Shown: positions 44,922-53,819 of the stretch, piece after piece
How positions within the stretch are numbered: position 1 is the first letter of the stretch
Layout of the letters: each line of letters begins with the position of its first letter
Source of the DNA: Microbaculum sp051390635
Lineage (GTDB): Bacteria; Pseudomonadota; Alphaproteobacteria; Rhizobiales; Tepidamorphaceae
NCBI RefSeq assembly: GCF_051390635.1
Contig: NZ_JBPODT010000005.1
Coordinates: 344,435 to 408,434, forward strand
Reading direction: 5' to 3'
DNA: 64,000 bases
Translations under genes and position numbers: made by a program
Notes under the pieces: model-generated
Seen by the model: the letters and a program-made list of their open reading frames with translations, nothing else
Database searches by the model: none
What the model was told of the DNA's origin: nothing

Positions 44922-45689
44922 TCAGGCGAGCATCCGGCTGTCGCCGCAAACCGAAAGCGCCTGCCCCGAAATCGTCCGGCCGCGAGGACTCGTGACAAAG
45001 AGGATTTGGTCTGCGATCTGCGCGGGCTGCACGTATTGCTTGATCGAGGTGTAGGAGAAGGCCTCGGCCTCGATCTGTTCGAAACTCATCCCTCTTCGCT
45101 GGGCCTTGGCCTCTAGCACCCGGCGCTGGCGGTCTCCCGCAACGATGCCGGGCAGGATGGCGTTGCAGCGGATGCCGTCCGGGCCGAGTTCGATCGACAA
45201 CGACTTGGTGAAACCGATCACGCCCCATTTCGCCGCGGCGTAAGGCGTGCGCATGGCAAAGCCGACCCGCCCCGCGATCGAGGACAGGTTGACGATCGAG
45301 GCGTTGTCGCTCTTGCGCAAGGCAGGGACGGCATGACGCGCGCAGTGGAACTGGGATGACAGGCAGATGGCAAGACACGTGTCCCAGTCGTTGGGGTCGA
45401 TCTCGTCGACCGGCCCGGTCGGCCCCGCGATCCCGGCATTGTTCACCAGCACGTCCAACCCGCCCAGGTGATCCAGCGCCGCCGCCATGAAGCGCTCGAT
45501 ATGACCTGCATCCCCCATGTCGGCATGCATACGAAAGACGTCGTCCGGCAGCGTCGCGAGCGCGTCCTCGGCGATATCGCAAGTGGCCACCCGTGCGCCC
45601 TCGGCCAGGTAGGCCTCGACGATGGCGCGGCCGATGCCCTGCGCGCCTGCGGTCACGATGACTCGCGCCCCCTCCAGTTCCAGGTTCAC
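44922..45689 (-). CDS. Short-chain dehydrogenase/reductase
   Basis: 255 aa from a GTG at 45689, with AGGAGG upstream on the minus strand and GTGA overlap with the regulator stop. It is a classical SDR: glycine motif TAGAQGIGRAI (about 11-21), NNAG, and the catalytic Ser, Tyr and Lys in LSSIAGRVGFAMRTPYAAAK. It oxidises or reduces an alcohol/ketone with NAD(P). It is transcribed away from the importer and downstream of the FCD regulator, suggesting a step in the same pathway. Confidence 0.9.
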   Translation of the reverse strand: MNLELEGARVIVTAGAQGIGRAIVEAYLAEGARVATCDIAEDALATLPDDVFRMHADMGDAGHIERFMAAALDHLGGLDVLVNNAGIAGPTGPVDEIDPNDWDTCLAICLSSQFHCARHAVPALRKSDNASIVNLSSIAGRVGFAMRTPYAAAKWGVIGFTKSLSIELGPDGIRCNAILPGIVAGDRQRRVLEAKAQRRGMSFEQIEAEAFSYTSIKQYVQPAQIADQILFVTSPRGRTISGQALSVCGDSRMLA

Positions 45690-46426
45690 GTGATGATCCT
45701 CCTCCTGCTGTCTTCCGTATCCATGCCCGCCTGGGCGCGAATAAGCTCGGAGGCAACGCGAATGTCCTCGGACACCGCGTGCGCCGCCGCCGCTCCGTCG
45801 CGCGCCGTGAGCGCTTCGCAAAGCATCCGGTGATGCGACCGCGAATGGTGCCCGCGCGACCGCGTCATCTCCTCGTCGGCGGGCACGCCCGCCTCCACAC
45901 CGATGTCGAAGTTGATGATCGGCCCGGCCTTGAGCCAGAGCATGGTGATCACCTCCATCAGCACATCCGACCCCGCCGCGCGGTAGAGCGCGAAATGCAG
46001 GTCCTTGTTCGCCGCCACTGCCGCCGGACTTCCGTAGGCGCTGTCCAGCACCTCGTCGAACCGCTCCGCCAGAGCGATCACGCCCGCGATCTCCGTCTTG
46101 GAAGCACGCTCTGCCGCAAGCCGCGCCGCCTGCCCCTCGTTCAGCATCCGCACCATGGTCAGATCGGCGAATTCCGCCGCCGTCATCAGCGGCACCATCA
46201 CAGCCCGCTTGGGCGAAACCTCCAGCGCGCCACTGGCCGCCAGACGACTCACGGCTTCGCGCACCGGCATCATCGAAACCTCGAGTCGCTCGGCAAGATC
46301 CCTCAGGGAGAGCCGGTCGCGCGGCCTCAGTGCGCCCGACAACAGCATCTCGCTCAGGGTGTCGAACACCTGATCGGAAAGCGTCTGCCGACGGGCGGGG
46401 CGTAGCTGGTCGAGCGGCTGGCCCAT
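45686..46426 (-). CDS. FCD-type GntR regulator
   Basis: 246 aa from the ATG at 46426, with AGGAG upstream; a GTG at 46459 would add 11 residues. The winged helix (LSLRDLAERLEVSMMPVREA, about residues 39-58) is followed by an FCD domain with His residues (NKDLHFALYRAAGS and HHRMLCEAL). A near-perfect palindrome at 46471-46487, 45 bases before the start, is its likely operator, controlling both itself and the divergent importer operon. Confidence 0.9.
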   Translation of the reverse strand: MGQPLDQLRPARRQTLSDQVFDTLSEMLLSGALRPRDRLSLRDLAERLEVSMMPVREAVSRLAASGALEVSPKRAVMVPLMTAAEFADLTMVRMLNEGQAARLAAERASKTEIAGVIALAERFDEVLDSAYGSPAAVAANKDLHFALYRAAGSDVLMEVITMLWLKAGPIINFDIGVEAGVPADEEMTRSRGHHSRSHHRMLCEALTARDGAAAAHAVSEDIRVASELIRAQAGMDTEDSRRRIIT

Positions 46427-46470
46427 GAATCCGTTAACTCCTGTTGACTCCCAGCGCACCCCTCTGCAAC

Positions 46471-46487
46471 TGTGATCTCAGATCACA
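46471..46487. promoter_or_regulatory. Perfect palindrome, candidate GntR operator
   Basis: TGTGATCT (46471-46478), a single central C and AGATCACA (46480-46487) form a perfect inverted repeat. TGTGATC-type half sites suit GntR-family or CRP-family proteins. The location between a divergent FCD regulator and its transporter operon favours the former. Confidence 0.6.
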
Positions 46488-46614
46488 CAGTATCGGGCGA
46501 GACGGCAATACCTGCAACCATTGATCTTCCGACGGGCAAGGAAACGCGGCCAGAAATATCGGGCGCGCCCGATGCGGTGCGATCCGCAATCATAAGATAC
46601 CAAGGAGGAATACC

Positions 46615-47859
46615 ATGACGACCACCAACAAAACCCGCAGGGAATTCCTGCTGACGGGTGCGGCTGGCCTTGCGCTGACCGTCGCGGCCCCGGCCTATCT
46701 GCGCGCGCAATCCGCGCCGCTCAAGATCGGCCACCTCACCCCCACCACCGGTTTCCTCGGTCCGCTCGGCGAATACGCCCAGATGGGCATCCAGCTGGCG
46801 GTCGAGCACATCAACGCCAACGGTGGCGCCGGCGGGCGGCAGGTCGAGCTCATCATGGAGGACAGCGTCAACCCGCAGACCGCCTCGACCAAGGCCGAGC
46901 GCATGTTCGAGCGCGATCAGGTCGACATGATCATCGGCGAGATCTCCTCCGCCTCGTGCCTCACGATCAGCCAGGTGGCGGCGCGCTACAAGAAGTGCTT
47001 CGTGAACACCGGCGGCAACTCGGACAGCCTGCGCGGGAAGGATTGCAATCGCTACATGTTCCACGTCGAGACGCAGAACTCGATGTACGTGAACGCCGAG
47101 GGCCAGTTCTTCAAGGGCGAAGGCCTGGTCGATGGCAAGAACTGGTTCACGATGACGGCGGACTATGCCTTCGGCCACGATCTGCTGGCGGCGGCGAAGG
47201 CGTTCCTCGATGCCAATGGCGGCAATCTCGTCGGTGACGAGCTGGTGCCGACCGATGCCACCGACTTCTCTTCCTACCTGCTGAAGATCCGTCAGGCCGC
47301 GCCCGACGTCGTGGCGCTGAACCTCGCGGGAACGCAGATCACCAACTTCTTCAAGCAGTACAGCGAGTTCGGGCTCGACTTCACGCTGGGCGGCTTCGGC
47401 TTCGACACGGTGTCGGCATGGGCCGCGGGCGCGCAGAACTTCCGTGGCACCTGGCCCAATGTCTGGAACCACCTCGTGCCGAACGACCCGAGCCAGGCCT
47501 TCGTCAAGGCGTTCAGCGATGCCTACGGGAAGCCGCCCGAGAACCAGGCGTGGGGCGACTACAACGCCGGCCTCATCATGGCGCAGGCCGTGGCGGCGGC
47601 GGGCGATGCCTCCGGCGACGCGCTGGTGGACTACCTCGAAAACTCCGAGGCAAAGTTCGACCTGATGAAGAACCGCAAGGGCTATTTCCGCCCCGAGGAT
47701 CACCAGCTCATCCAGGAGATCTACGCCATCACCGCACTGCCTGCGGACGAGGTGAAGAACGAGTGGGACATCTTCACCACCTCCGAGCCGCTCCCCGGCG
47801 CGGACGAACCGCTCGAAACGCTCGCTCAGAGCGTCACCGGCGGCACCTGCTCGCTCTGA
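46615..47859 (+). CDS. Branched-chain/amide-type ABC transporter substrate-binding protein with Tat signal
   Basis: 414 aa, ATG at 46615 with AAGGAGG upstream. The N-terminus TRREFLLTGAAGLALTVAAP has twin arginines and a mild hydrophobic core, a Tat signal. The mature protein begins LKIGHLTPTTGFLGPLGEY and follows the Peripla_BP_6 fold with DSVNPQTASTKAERMFE. Tat export suggests folding before export. The substrate is probably a hydroxy or keto acid, given the downstream enzymes. Confidence 0.92.
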   Translation: MTTTNKTRREFLLTGAAGLALTVAAPAYLRAQSAPLKIGHLTPTTGFLGPLGEYAQMGIQLAVEHINANGGAGGRQVELIMEDSVNPQTASTKAERMFERDQVDMIIGEISSASCLTISQVAARYKKCFVNTGGNSDSLRGKDCNRYMFHVETQNSMYVNAEGQFFKGEGLVDGKNWFTMTADYAFGHDLLAAAKAFLDANGGNLVGDELVPTDATDFSSYLLKIRQAAPDVVALNLAGTQITNFFKQYSEFGLDFTLGGFGFDTVSAWAAGAQNFRGTWPNVWNHLVPNDPSQAFVKAFSDAYGKPPENQAWGDYNAGLIMAQAVAAAGDASGDALVDYLENSEAKFDLMKNRKGYFRPEDHQLIQEIYAITALPADEVKNEWDIFTTSEPLPGADEPLETLAQSVTGGTCSL

Positions 47860-47867
47860 GCCGATCC

Positions 47868-47891
47868 GGGGGCGGAGCAAGCTCCGCCCCC
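47868..47891. terminator. Strong intercistronic hairpin after the binding-protein gene
   Basis: GGGGGCGGAGC and GCTCCGCCCCC form an 11-bp perfect stem with AA between them, nine bases after the stop codon. No T-run follows. Such hairpins typically let binding-protein mRNA accumulate above permease mRNA by blocking 3' decay and causing partial termination. Confidence 0.65.
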
Positions 47892-47929
47892 GACTCCAAG
47901 GACAATCGACGGGGAGGCATCGGGCCACC

Positions 47930-48805
47930 ATGCTGGGGGCATTCATCGCGCAGGTTCTGAACGGGCTGCTCGACGGCACCTACTACCTGCTCATCGCGCT
48001 GGGGCTGTCGCTGATCTTTTCGCTGGGCGGGATCATCAACCTCGCGCACGGGGCGTTCTTCGCCATCGGCGCCTATCTCGCCATCACGATCACGCCTTAC
48101 GTCGGATTTTTCGGGGCGCTGATCCTCGTTCCTCTGATCGTCGCGGGGCTGGGGATGCTCACGGAGCGGTCGCTCTTCACCCGCTTCTACCGGGTCGATC
48201 CGCTGTATTCCCTGCTGCTGACCTTCGGCCTCGCCATGGTGATCGAACAGGGGCTGCGCTGGATCTACGGGGCCTCGCCGCAAAGCTACAACATGCCCGA
48301 TATCCTGCGCGGCCAGGTTTTTCTCGGCGACTTCATCTATTCGCGATACCGTATCTTCCTGATCGCCGTGGCGGTCGCCGCCGTGGCCGCTCTGTGGGTC
48401 CTTCTGAACCGGACGTCCTTTGGCCGGATCGTCCGCGCCGGCGTTCAGAACCCCGAGATCGTGGGATCGCTCGGCATCTCGCTGCGTCCCTACCTTTCCG
48501 TGGTGGCGGGCATCGGCATCGGCCTTGCCGGCCTGGCGGGGGTCCTGCTGTCGCCCATCTACACCATCCACCCCGCCATGGGGGCAGAGATCATCACGCT
48601 GGCGTTTGTCGTGGTGGTAATCGGGGGCCTCGGATCCTTCTGGGGCGTTATCATCGCCGCCGTCCTGGTGGGCCTCACCAAGGGCGTTCTCGTCGCCGTC
48701 GGCCTGTCGTCCTGGTCCACCGCCGCCATCTATCTCCTGATGTTCGTCGTCCTGCTGCTGCGTCCGCGCGGGCTGCTGGGCGAGCGCATCCTCCGCTTCG
48801 AGTAG
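47930..48805 (+). CDS. LivH-type ABC transporter permease
   Basis: 291 aa with eight membrane spans. It starts with FIAQVLNGLLDGTYYLLIALGL (first span) followed by GGIINLAHGAFFAIGAY, and contains the coupling region LNRTSFGRIVRAGVQNPEIV. It partners the LivM-like part of the next protein; the genes are four bases apart. Confidence 0.93.
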   Translation: MLGAFIAQVLNGLLDGTYYLLIALGLSLIFSLGGIINLAHGAFFAIGAYLAITITPYVGFFGALILVPLIVAGLGMLTERSLFTRFYRVDPLYSLLLTFGLAMVIEQGLRWIYGASPQSYNMPDILRGQVFLGDFIYSRYRIFLIAVAVAAVAALWVLLNRTSFGRIVRAGVQNPEIVGSLGISLRPYLSVVAGIGIGLAGLAGVLLSPIYTIHPAMGAEIITLAFVVVVIGGLGSFWGVIIAAVLVGLTKGVLVAVGLSSWSTAAIYLLMFVVLLLRPRGLLGERILRFE

Positions 48806-48809
48806 CCCC

Positions 48810-51320
48810 ATGATCCGCAGTCATCCGCTTCTGGTCGCGGGCGTCGCGCTGATCGTGCTGCCCTTCATCATCCTTGCCGCCGGCCTCACCTACACGTCGG
48901 CAACCGAGGTCGTGGTCTACGGCCTCGCCTGCATGGGCCTCAACATCCTTGCCGGCCGCACCGGCCTGGTGAGCTTCGGCCACGGCGCGTGGTTCGGGCT
49001 TGGCGCCTATATCGCCGGGCTGACCTCGCTTGCCATGGGCGGGGCCTTCTGGATCCCGATGCTGGTGGCCGTGGCGCTCACCGCCGTGGTCGCCACCGGC
49101 TTCGGCGCGCTGATCCTGCGCCGCCGCGGCGTCTACTTCTCGCTCATGACACTGGCGCTCTCCGCGCTCGGCTTCAGCATCGCCTTCCGCTGGACCGAAG
49201 TGACGGGCGGCGAGAACGGTCTGGGCGGGATCGACCGGCCGGCGTTCTTCGGTCTCGATTTCGAGATGTCCCAGCCCTATTACTGGCTGGTCGCGGCCAT
49301 CGCGTTTGCCGTCCTCGTCGTGCTCTGGCGCTTCAACAATTCGCCGCTGGGCACCGTGCTCCTCGCGATCCGCGAGAACGAGCAGCGGACCCGCTTCCTG
49401 GGCTACAAGGTCGACCGCTACAAACTCGCCGCCTTCGTCCTCTCTGCCACGATCACGGCGCTGGCGGGCGTGCTGCTGCTCTACAAGAACCGCATGACTT
49501 CGGCCGAACCGATGTCCGTCATCTTCTCGGGCGAGCTTCTGGCCATGGTCGTGATCGGCGGGATGCGCAGCTTTATCGGGCCCGCCATCGGCGCGCTGTT
49601 CTACATCCTGTTCCGGGAATACCTGTCGATCTACACCGACAACTGGCTGTTCTGGTTCGGCCTCGTGTTCATGGTCTTCGTGCTCTACGCCCGCGACGGC
49701 CTCATCGGCATCCCGGGCCAGATCGGCCGCCATTTCAACCCGCCCGCCGAGACCGGCGCCGCCATGGCCGGCCGCAAGGCCGAAGTGCACCCCCTGCCCG
49801 CCTTCCTCAAGCCCACCGACCACGTCGACGGGCCCCTGCTTGTGGCCAAGGGCATCTCCAAGCACTTCGGCGGCCTGAAAGCCGTGGACGACGTCGACAT
49901 CACGGTGCGCGACCGCTCGCTGCACGCGCTGATCGGCCCGAACGGCGCGGGCAAGACGACCGCCTTCAACCTGCTCTCGGGTCTCTACAAACCCGACGCG
50001 GGCGACGTGAGGCTGGCCGGCGCCCCGCTCTCCGGCCGCACGCCCGAGGAGATCTCGGCGGCGGGCATCGGGCGGAGCTTCCAGATCACCAACCTGTTCC
50101 CCTCGCTCACCGTGCAGGAAAACATCCGCCTTGCCGTGCAGGCGGGCGATCCGCGGCGCATGAACCCGCTGATCCGCGCCCGCGATCTCGAAGAGGTCAA
50201 CAGCCGCACGGCACAGATCCTCGACTACGCCGGTCTGGCCGGGATGGAACAGGCCGAGGCGGCCTCGCTGTCCTACGGCGGTCAGCGGCTCCTGGACCTC
50301 GGCCTCGCACTCGGAAACCACCCCCGCATCCTGCTGGCCGACGAGCCATTGGCGGGCCTGTCGGTCGCCGAACGCGAGCGGATCGGTGTGCTGCTCAAGA
50401 CGTTGTCCGCGGACATTCCGGTGCTGCTTGTCGAACATGACATCGACCGGGTCTTCGAGCTCGCCGACCAGGTGACGGTGATGAACGAAGGCCGGGTCCT
50501 GCTCGACGGCACGGTGGAGCAGGCACGCGCGGACAAACGCGTGCAGGAGGTCTACATCGGCTCCGGCACCTCCGTCGTTGCGGCCAGGCCGCGCGAGAGC
50601 GCGATGCGCGACGATGTGGTGCTGTCGCTCGACAAGGTGAACGTGAGTTACGGCAAGAGCCACATTCTCAACGACGTCTCCTTCGATCTGCGGCAAGGCG
50701 AGATCCTCGCGCTGCTTGGCCGCAACGGGGCGGGCAAGTCGACGCTGCTCAAGTCCCTCATCGGGATCGCTCCCGTGGGCAGCGGCGAGATCCGCATGGA
50801 CGGTCGGCCCCTATCGGGCCTGCCCTCCGCCGCGATGGCCCGCGCCGGGATCTCCTACGTGCCGCAGGGCCGCGGCCTGTTCGCCGGGATGACCGTGGCG
50901 GAAAACCTGGAACTCGGCCGCATCCGGCGCCAGACCGGCCACGGGGTGCACTGGACCCAGGACCGGATTCTATCGTACTTCCCCCGCCTCAAGGAACGGC
51001 TCGACATCCCTGCCGACTACCTGTCGGGCGGTGAACAGCAGATGGCGGCGGTGGCCCGGGCACTGTCGGGCGACACCCGCGTCCTGCTGCTGGACGAACC
51101 CTTCGAAGGCCTGTCCCCGGCGGTGGTGGAGCAGCTCTTCGAGACCTTCGACACCCTGCGCCAGGACGTTTCCATCATCATCGTGGACCACAATCTCGAT
51201 CTCGCGCTCGCCCTTTCGGACCGCACGGTCGCACTGGAGCGCGGCAGCATCATCCACGAGGGACCGTCCGCCGCGCTGGCATCCGATATCGACCTACGCC
51301 GCCAGGTGCTCTGGCTCTGA
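48810..51320 (+). CDS. Triple fusion: LivM-type permease, LivG-type ATPase and LivF-type ATPase in one polypeptide
   Basis: 836 aa. Residues 1-310 are the permease (AGRTGLVSFGHGAWFGLGAY; coupling region TRFLGYKVDRYKL). Residues 335-575 are the first ATPase: Walker A GPNGAGKTTAF, signature LSYGGQRLLDLGLAL, Walker B ILLADEPLAGL. Residues 600-836 are the second: Walker A GRNGAGKSTLL, the LivF-like VPQGRGLFAGMTV segment, signature LSGGEQQMAAVARAL and Walker B VLLLDEPFEGL. The frame is continuous with no stop. With LivH and the binding protein it makes an entire importer from three genes. I know of LivM-LivG fusions; a three-domain version is unusual. Confidence 0.95.
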   Translation: MIRSHPLLVAGVALIVLPFIILAAGLTYTSATEVVVYGLACMGLNILAGRTGLVSFGHGAWFGLGAYIAGLTSLAMGGAFWIPMLVAVALTAVVATGFGALILRRRGVYFSLMTLALSALGFSIAFRWTEVTGGENGLGGIDRPAFFGLDFEMSQPYYWLVAAIAFAVLVVLWRFNNSPLGTVLLAIRENEQRTRFLGYKVDRYKLAAFVLSATITALAGVLLLYKNRMTSAEPMSVIFSGELLAMVVIGGMRSFIGPAIGALFYILFREYLSIYTDNWLFWFGLVFMVFVLYARDGLIGIPGQIGRHFNPPAETGAAMAGRKAEVHPLPAFLKPTDHVDGPLLVAKGISKHFGGLKAVDDVDITVRDRSLHALIGPNGAGKTTAFNLLSGLYKPDAGDVRLAGAPLSGRTPEEISAAGIGRSFQITNLFPSLTVQENIRLAVQAGDPRRMNPLIRARDLEEVNSRTAQILDYAGLAGMEQAEAASLSYGGQRLLDLGLALGNHPRILLADEPLAGLSVAERERIGVLLKTLSADIPVLLVEHDIDRVFELADQVTVMNEGRVLLDGTVEQARADKRVQEVYIGSGTSVVAARPRESAMRDDVVLSLDKVNVSYGKSHILNDVSFDLRQGEILALLGRNGAGKSTLLKSLIGIAPVGSGEIRMDGRPLSGLPSAAMARAGISYVPQGRGLFAGMTVAENLELGRIRRQTGHGVHWTQDRILSYFPRLKERLDIPADYLSGGEQQMAAVARALSGDTRVLLLDEPFEGLSPAVVEQLFETFDTLRQDVSIIIVDHNLDLALALSDRTVALERGSIIHEGPSAALASDIDLRRQVLWL

Positions 51321-51334
51321 CAAGAGGACTTTCC

Positions 51335-52267
51335 ATGACCGAAACGGTTGCCATCATCGGCGCGGGCCTCATCGGCCGCTCATGGGCCGCGCTTTTCGCC
51401 CGCGCCGGATACGCGGTGCGGGTCTGGGACGCCGACCCCGGAGTGCTGGAGCGGTTCGCCGAGGACATGGCCGTACTCTGCGACACGCTTGTGGCCGAAG
51501 GGCTACTTGCTGATCGCGACGGCACGATCTCCCGTATGGAGACCCGCCCCACGCTGGAAGATGCCGTCGCCGGCGCGCACTTCGTGCAGGAGAACGGACC
51601 GGAACGGATCGAGGTAAAGCAGGCGCTTTTCGCCAGGCTGGACGCCGCCACCCCGGCGCAGGCCGTGATCGCCTCATCCACATCCGCGATCGTCCCGTCG
51701 CGCTTTACCGAGCCCCTGACGCATCGCGCCCGCTGCCTCGTCGGCCACCCGGTGAACCCGCCGCACCTCGTCCCGGTGGTGGAGCTCTGCCCCGCCCCCT
51801 GGACAGCGTCCGAGACCCTGGATCGCGCCGAGGCGGTCTACGCAAAGATCGGCCAGGTCCCCGTCCGCATGACCCGCGAGCGCGACGGCTTCGTCCTGAA
51901 CCGCCTGCAGGGGGCGCTGTTGGGCGAGGCCTTGCGACTGCTCGGCGAAGGCGTGGTCTCGGTCGAGGGGCTCGACGCCACGATCAAGGACGGGCTGGGC
52001 CTTCGCTGGGCGCTCATGGGGCCGATCGAGACCATCGACCTGAACGCCCCCGGCGGCATCGTCGACTATGCCACCCGATACGGCGGCTTCTATGGCCGCC
52101 TTGCCGAGGCCCCCGCCAGGCCGGAGGTGTTCTCGGTCGAAAACGCCGAGCGGATCGCCGCGACATGGCCGCAGGACCGCACGCCCGAGACCATACGGGC
52201 CCGGCAGGATCGCCGCGACCGGCGCCTCGCCGCGCTTCGCCGCCATCTTGCCACCGAACGGATCTAA
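51335..52267 (+). CDS. 3-hydroxyacyl-CoA dehydrogenase-family 3-hydroxyacid dehydrogenase (CRYL1/L-gulonate dehydrogenase-like)
   Basis: 310 aa. The NAD-binding motif AIIGAGLIGRSWAALFARAG is at residues 6-25. The catalytic His and its surroundings, GHPVNPPHLVPVVEL, match lambda-crystallin/L-gulonate 3-dehydrogenase more closely than fatty-acid enzymes. It should oxidise a free 3-hydroxy acid to the 3-keto acid. The next gene encodes a BKACE enzyme that cleaves 3-keto acids, so the two steps are probably consecutive. L-carnitine dehydrogenase is a related alternative. Confidence 0.88.
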   Translation: MTETVAIIGAGLIGRSWAALFARAGYAVRVWDADPGVLERFAEDMAVLCDTLVAEGLLADRDGTISRMETRPTLEDAVAGAHFVQENGPERIEVKQALFARLDAATPAQAVIASSTSAIVPSRFTEPLTHRARCLVGHPVNPPHLVPVVELCPAPWTASETLDRAEAVYAKIGQVPVRMTRERDGFVLNRLQGALLGEALRLLGEGVVSVEGLDATIKDGLGLRWALMGPIETIDLNAPGGIVDYATRYGGFYGRLAEAPARPEVFSVENAERIAATWPQDRTPETIRARQDRRDRRLAALRRHLATERI

Positions 52268-52283
52268 TCAAGGAGACTCAAAA

Positions 52284-53213
52284 ATGGCCAAACCCCGCAA
52301 GGTCATCATCACCTGCGCCGTCACCGGCGCGATCCACACGCCGTCCATGTCGGAATACCTGCCGGTCACCGCGTCCGAAATCGCCGACGCCGCCATCGGC
52401 GCGGCCAAGGCCGGGGCGGCGGTGGTGCACCTGCACGCCCGGGACCCGAAGGATGGTCGCCCCGACCAGACACCGGAGGCCTTTTCGCCCTTCCTCGGGA
52501 TCATCAAGCAGGCGTCGGACTGCGTCGTGAACATCACCACCGGCGGGGCGCCCACGATGACCATCGAGGAGCGCATCCGCCCCGCCGAAACGCACCAGCC
52601 CGAGATCGCCTCGCTCAACATGGGATCGATGAACTTCGGCCTCTTCCCGATGCTGAAACGGTTTCCGAACCTGAAGCACGCGTGGGAGCGCGACTACGTC
52701 GGGAACAAGAACATCATCTTCAACAACAGCTTCGGTCAGATCGAACACATCCTGACCACGCTCGGAGCACTGGGAACGAAGTTCGAGTTTGAATGCTACG
52801 ACACCGCGCACCTCTACAACCTCAAGCACTTCCTCGACGAAGGGCTGGTCAAGGGGCCGCTGTTCATCCAGACGGTCTTCGGCCTGATGGGCGGGATCGG
52901 CGCGCACCCCGACGACGTGACGCACATGAAGCGAACCGCCGACAGGCTGTTCGGCGACCAGTATCGCTGGTCGGTGCTTGGCGCGGGCAAGAACCAGCTA
53001 CCCATCGCGGCCATGGCGGCCGCCATGGGGGGACACGTGCGCGTGGGACTGGAGGACTCGCTCTGGGCCGGGCCGGGCACGCTGGCCCAGAGCAATGCCG
53101 TTCAGGTCGAAAAGGCGCGCCAGATCATCGAAGGACTGGGGCTCGAACTCGCCTCGCCCGACGAGGCCCGTGAAATTCTCGAGACCAAGGGGCCGGACAA
53201 GGTGGCCTTCTGA
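52284..53213 (+). CDS. BKACE (beta-keto acid cleavage enzyme, DUF849 family)
   Basis: 309 aa from the ATG at 52284 with AAGGAGA upstream. The zinc ligands are in AAVVHLHARDP (two His), and the Glu in EFECYDTAHLYNL completes the site. The family takes a 3-keto acid and acetyl-CoA and returns acetoacetate (or a keto acid) and a CoA ester; known members act on 3-keto-5-aminohexanoate and dehydrocarnitine. The 17-base gap to the dehydrogenase gene supports a two-step pathway. The exact substrate is unresolved. Confidence 0.92.
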   Translation: MAKPRKVIITCAVTGAIHTPSMSEYLPVTASEIADAAIGAAKAGAAVVHLHARDPKDGRPDQTPEAFSPFLGIIKQASDCVVNITTGGAPTMTIEERIRPAETHQPEIASLNMGSMNFGLFPMLKRFPNLKHAWERDYVGNKNIIFNNSFGQIEHILTTLGALGTKFEFECYDTAHLYNLKHFLDEGLVKGPLFIQTVFGLMGGIGAHPDDVTHMKRTADRLFGDQYRWSVLGAGKNQLPIAAMAAAMGGHVRVGLEDSLWAGPGTLAQSNAVQVEKARQIIEGLGLELASPDEAREILETKGPDKVAF

Positions 53214-53269
53214 CGGACGGCGCGGCCTGCGGCGCCCGTCAGCGGATCCCGCCTTCCGAGATGTCCTGG

Positions 53270-53735
53270 CTAGGCAGGGACCATGAGATCGTCGATCATC
53301 GTCGTGGTCAGCCTGGCGCCGCGGAAATCGGGCGAGGCGAGGACGCGGCGGAGAAATTCGACATTCGTCGAGACGCCCGCGATGCGCACGGCTTCGAGGG
53401 CGGTGTCCAGTCGGGCGATCGCACTGGCCCGGTTCGGCCCGAAGGCGATGACCTACGCGATCATCGGATCGTAGAACGGGGTGATGGTGTCGCCCGACCG
53501 GACCGCATGGTCGATCCGCAGACCGCCTCGCTCTTCCGGCCCGGATACGGTCTCGATCGTGCCCGGGGACGGGAGGAAGTTCTTCTCCGGCCGCTCGGCG
53601 TAGATGCGGGCCTCGACTGCGTGGCCGGTCTGCACGATCGCGCCCTGACGGATCCGGTCGAGATCGCCGGCGGCCTGTTCGATCTGCCAGCGGACCAGAT
53701 CGCGGCCGGCGCCAGAGACGGAGGTCCAGATCGTC
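53270..53735 (-). pseudogene. Decayed fragment of an acyl-CoA carboxylase biotin carboxylase subunit
   Basis: Reading the minus strand from about 53735, GRDLVRWQIEQAAGDLDRI, then HAVEARIYAERPEKNFLPSP and SGDTITPFYDPMIA match the C-terminal domain of biotin carboxylase subunits (propionyl-, methylcrotonyl- or acetyl-CoA carboxylases). At the point where the family has DPMIAK there is a TAG (AAG to TAG, one base). The frame then continues with VIAFGPNRASAIARLDTAL and NVEFLRRVLASPDFRG, still family-like, to TAG at 53270. The N-terminal ATP-grasp core is missing altogether. It lies between two catabolic islands and marks a junction where a cluster was lost. Confidence 0.8.
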
Positions 53736-53819
53736 GATCGCCACCGGCAAAAAATGTAGCAGCGTCATTACGACGGTTATCGGCCCGAGGCCGGTTCGGT
53801 CAGGCCGACTGGCGATCGT

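Noticed and set aside
48675..50696. Leftward open frame of 673 codons opposite the triple-fusion gene
   Set aside because: The sense strand has complete ABC motifs; the antisense protein is His/Asp/Arg-rich and featureless.
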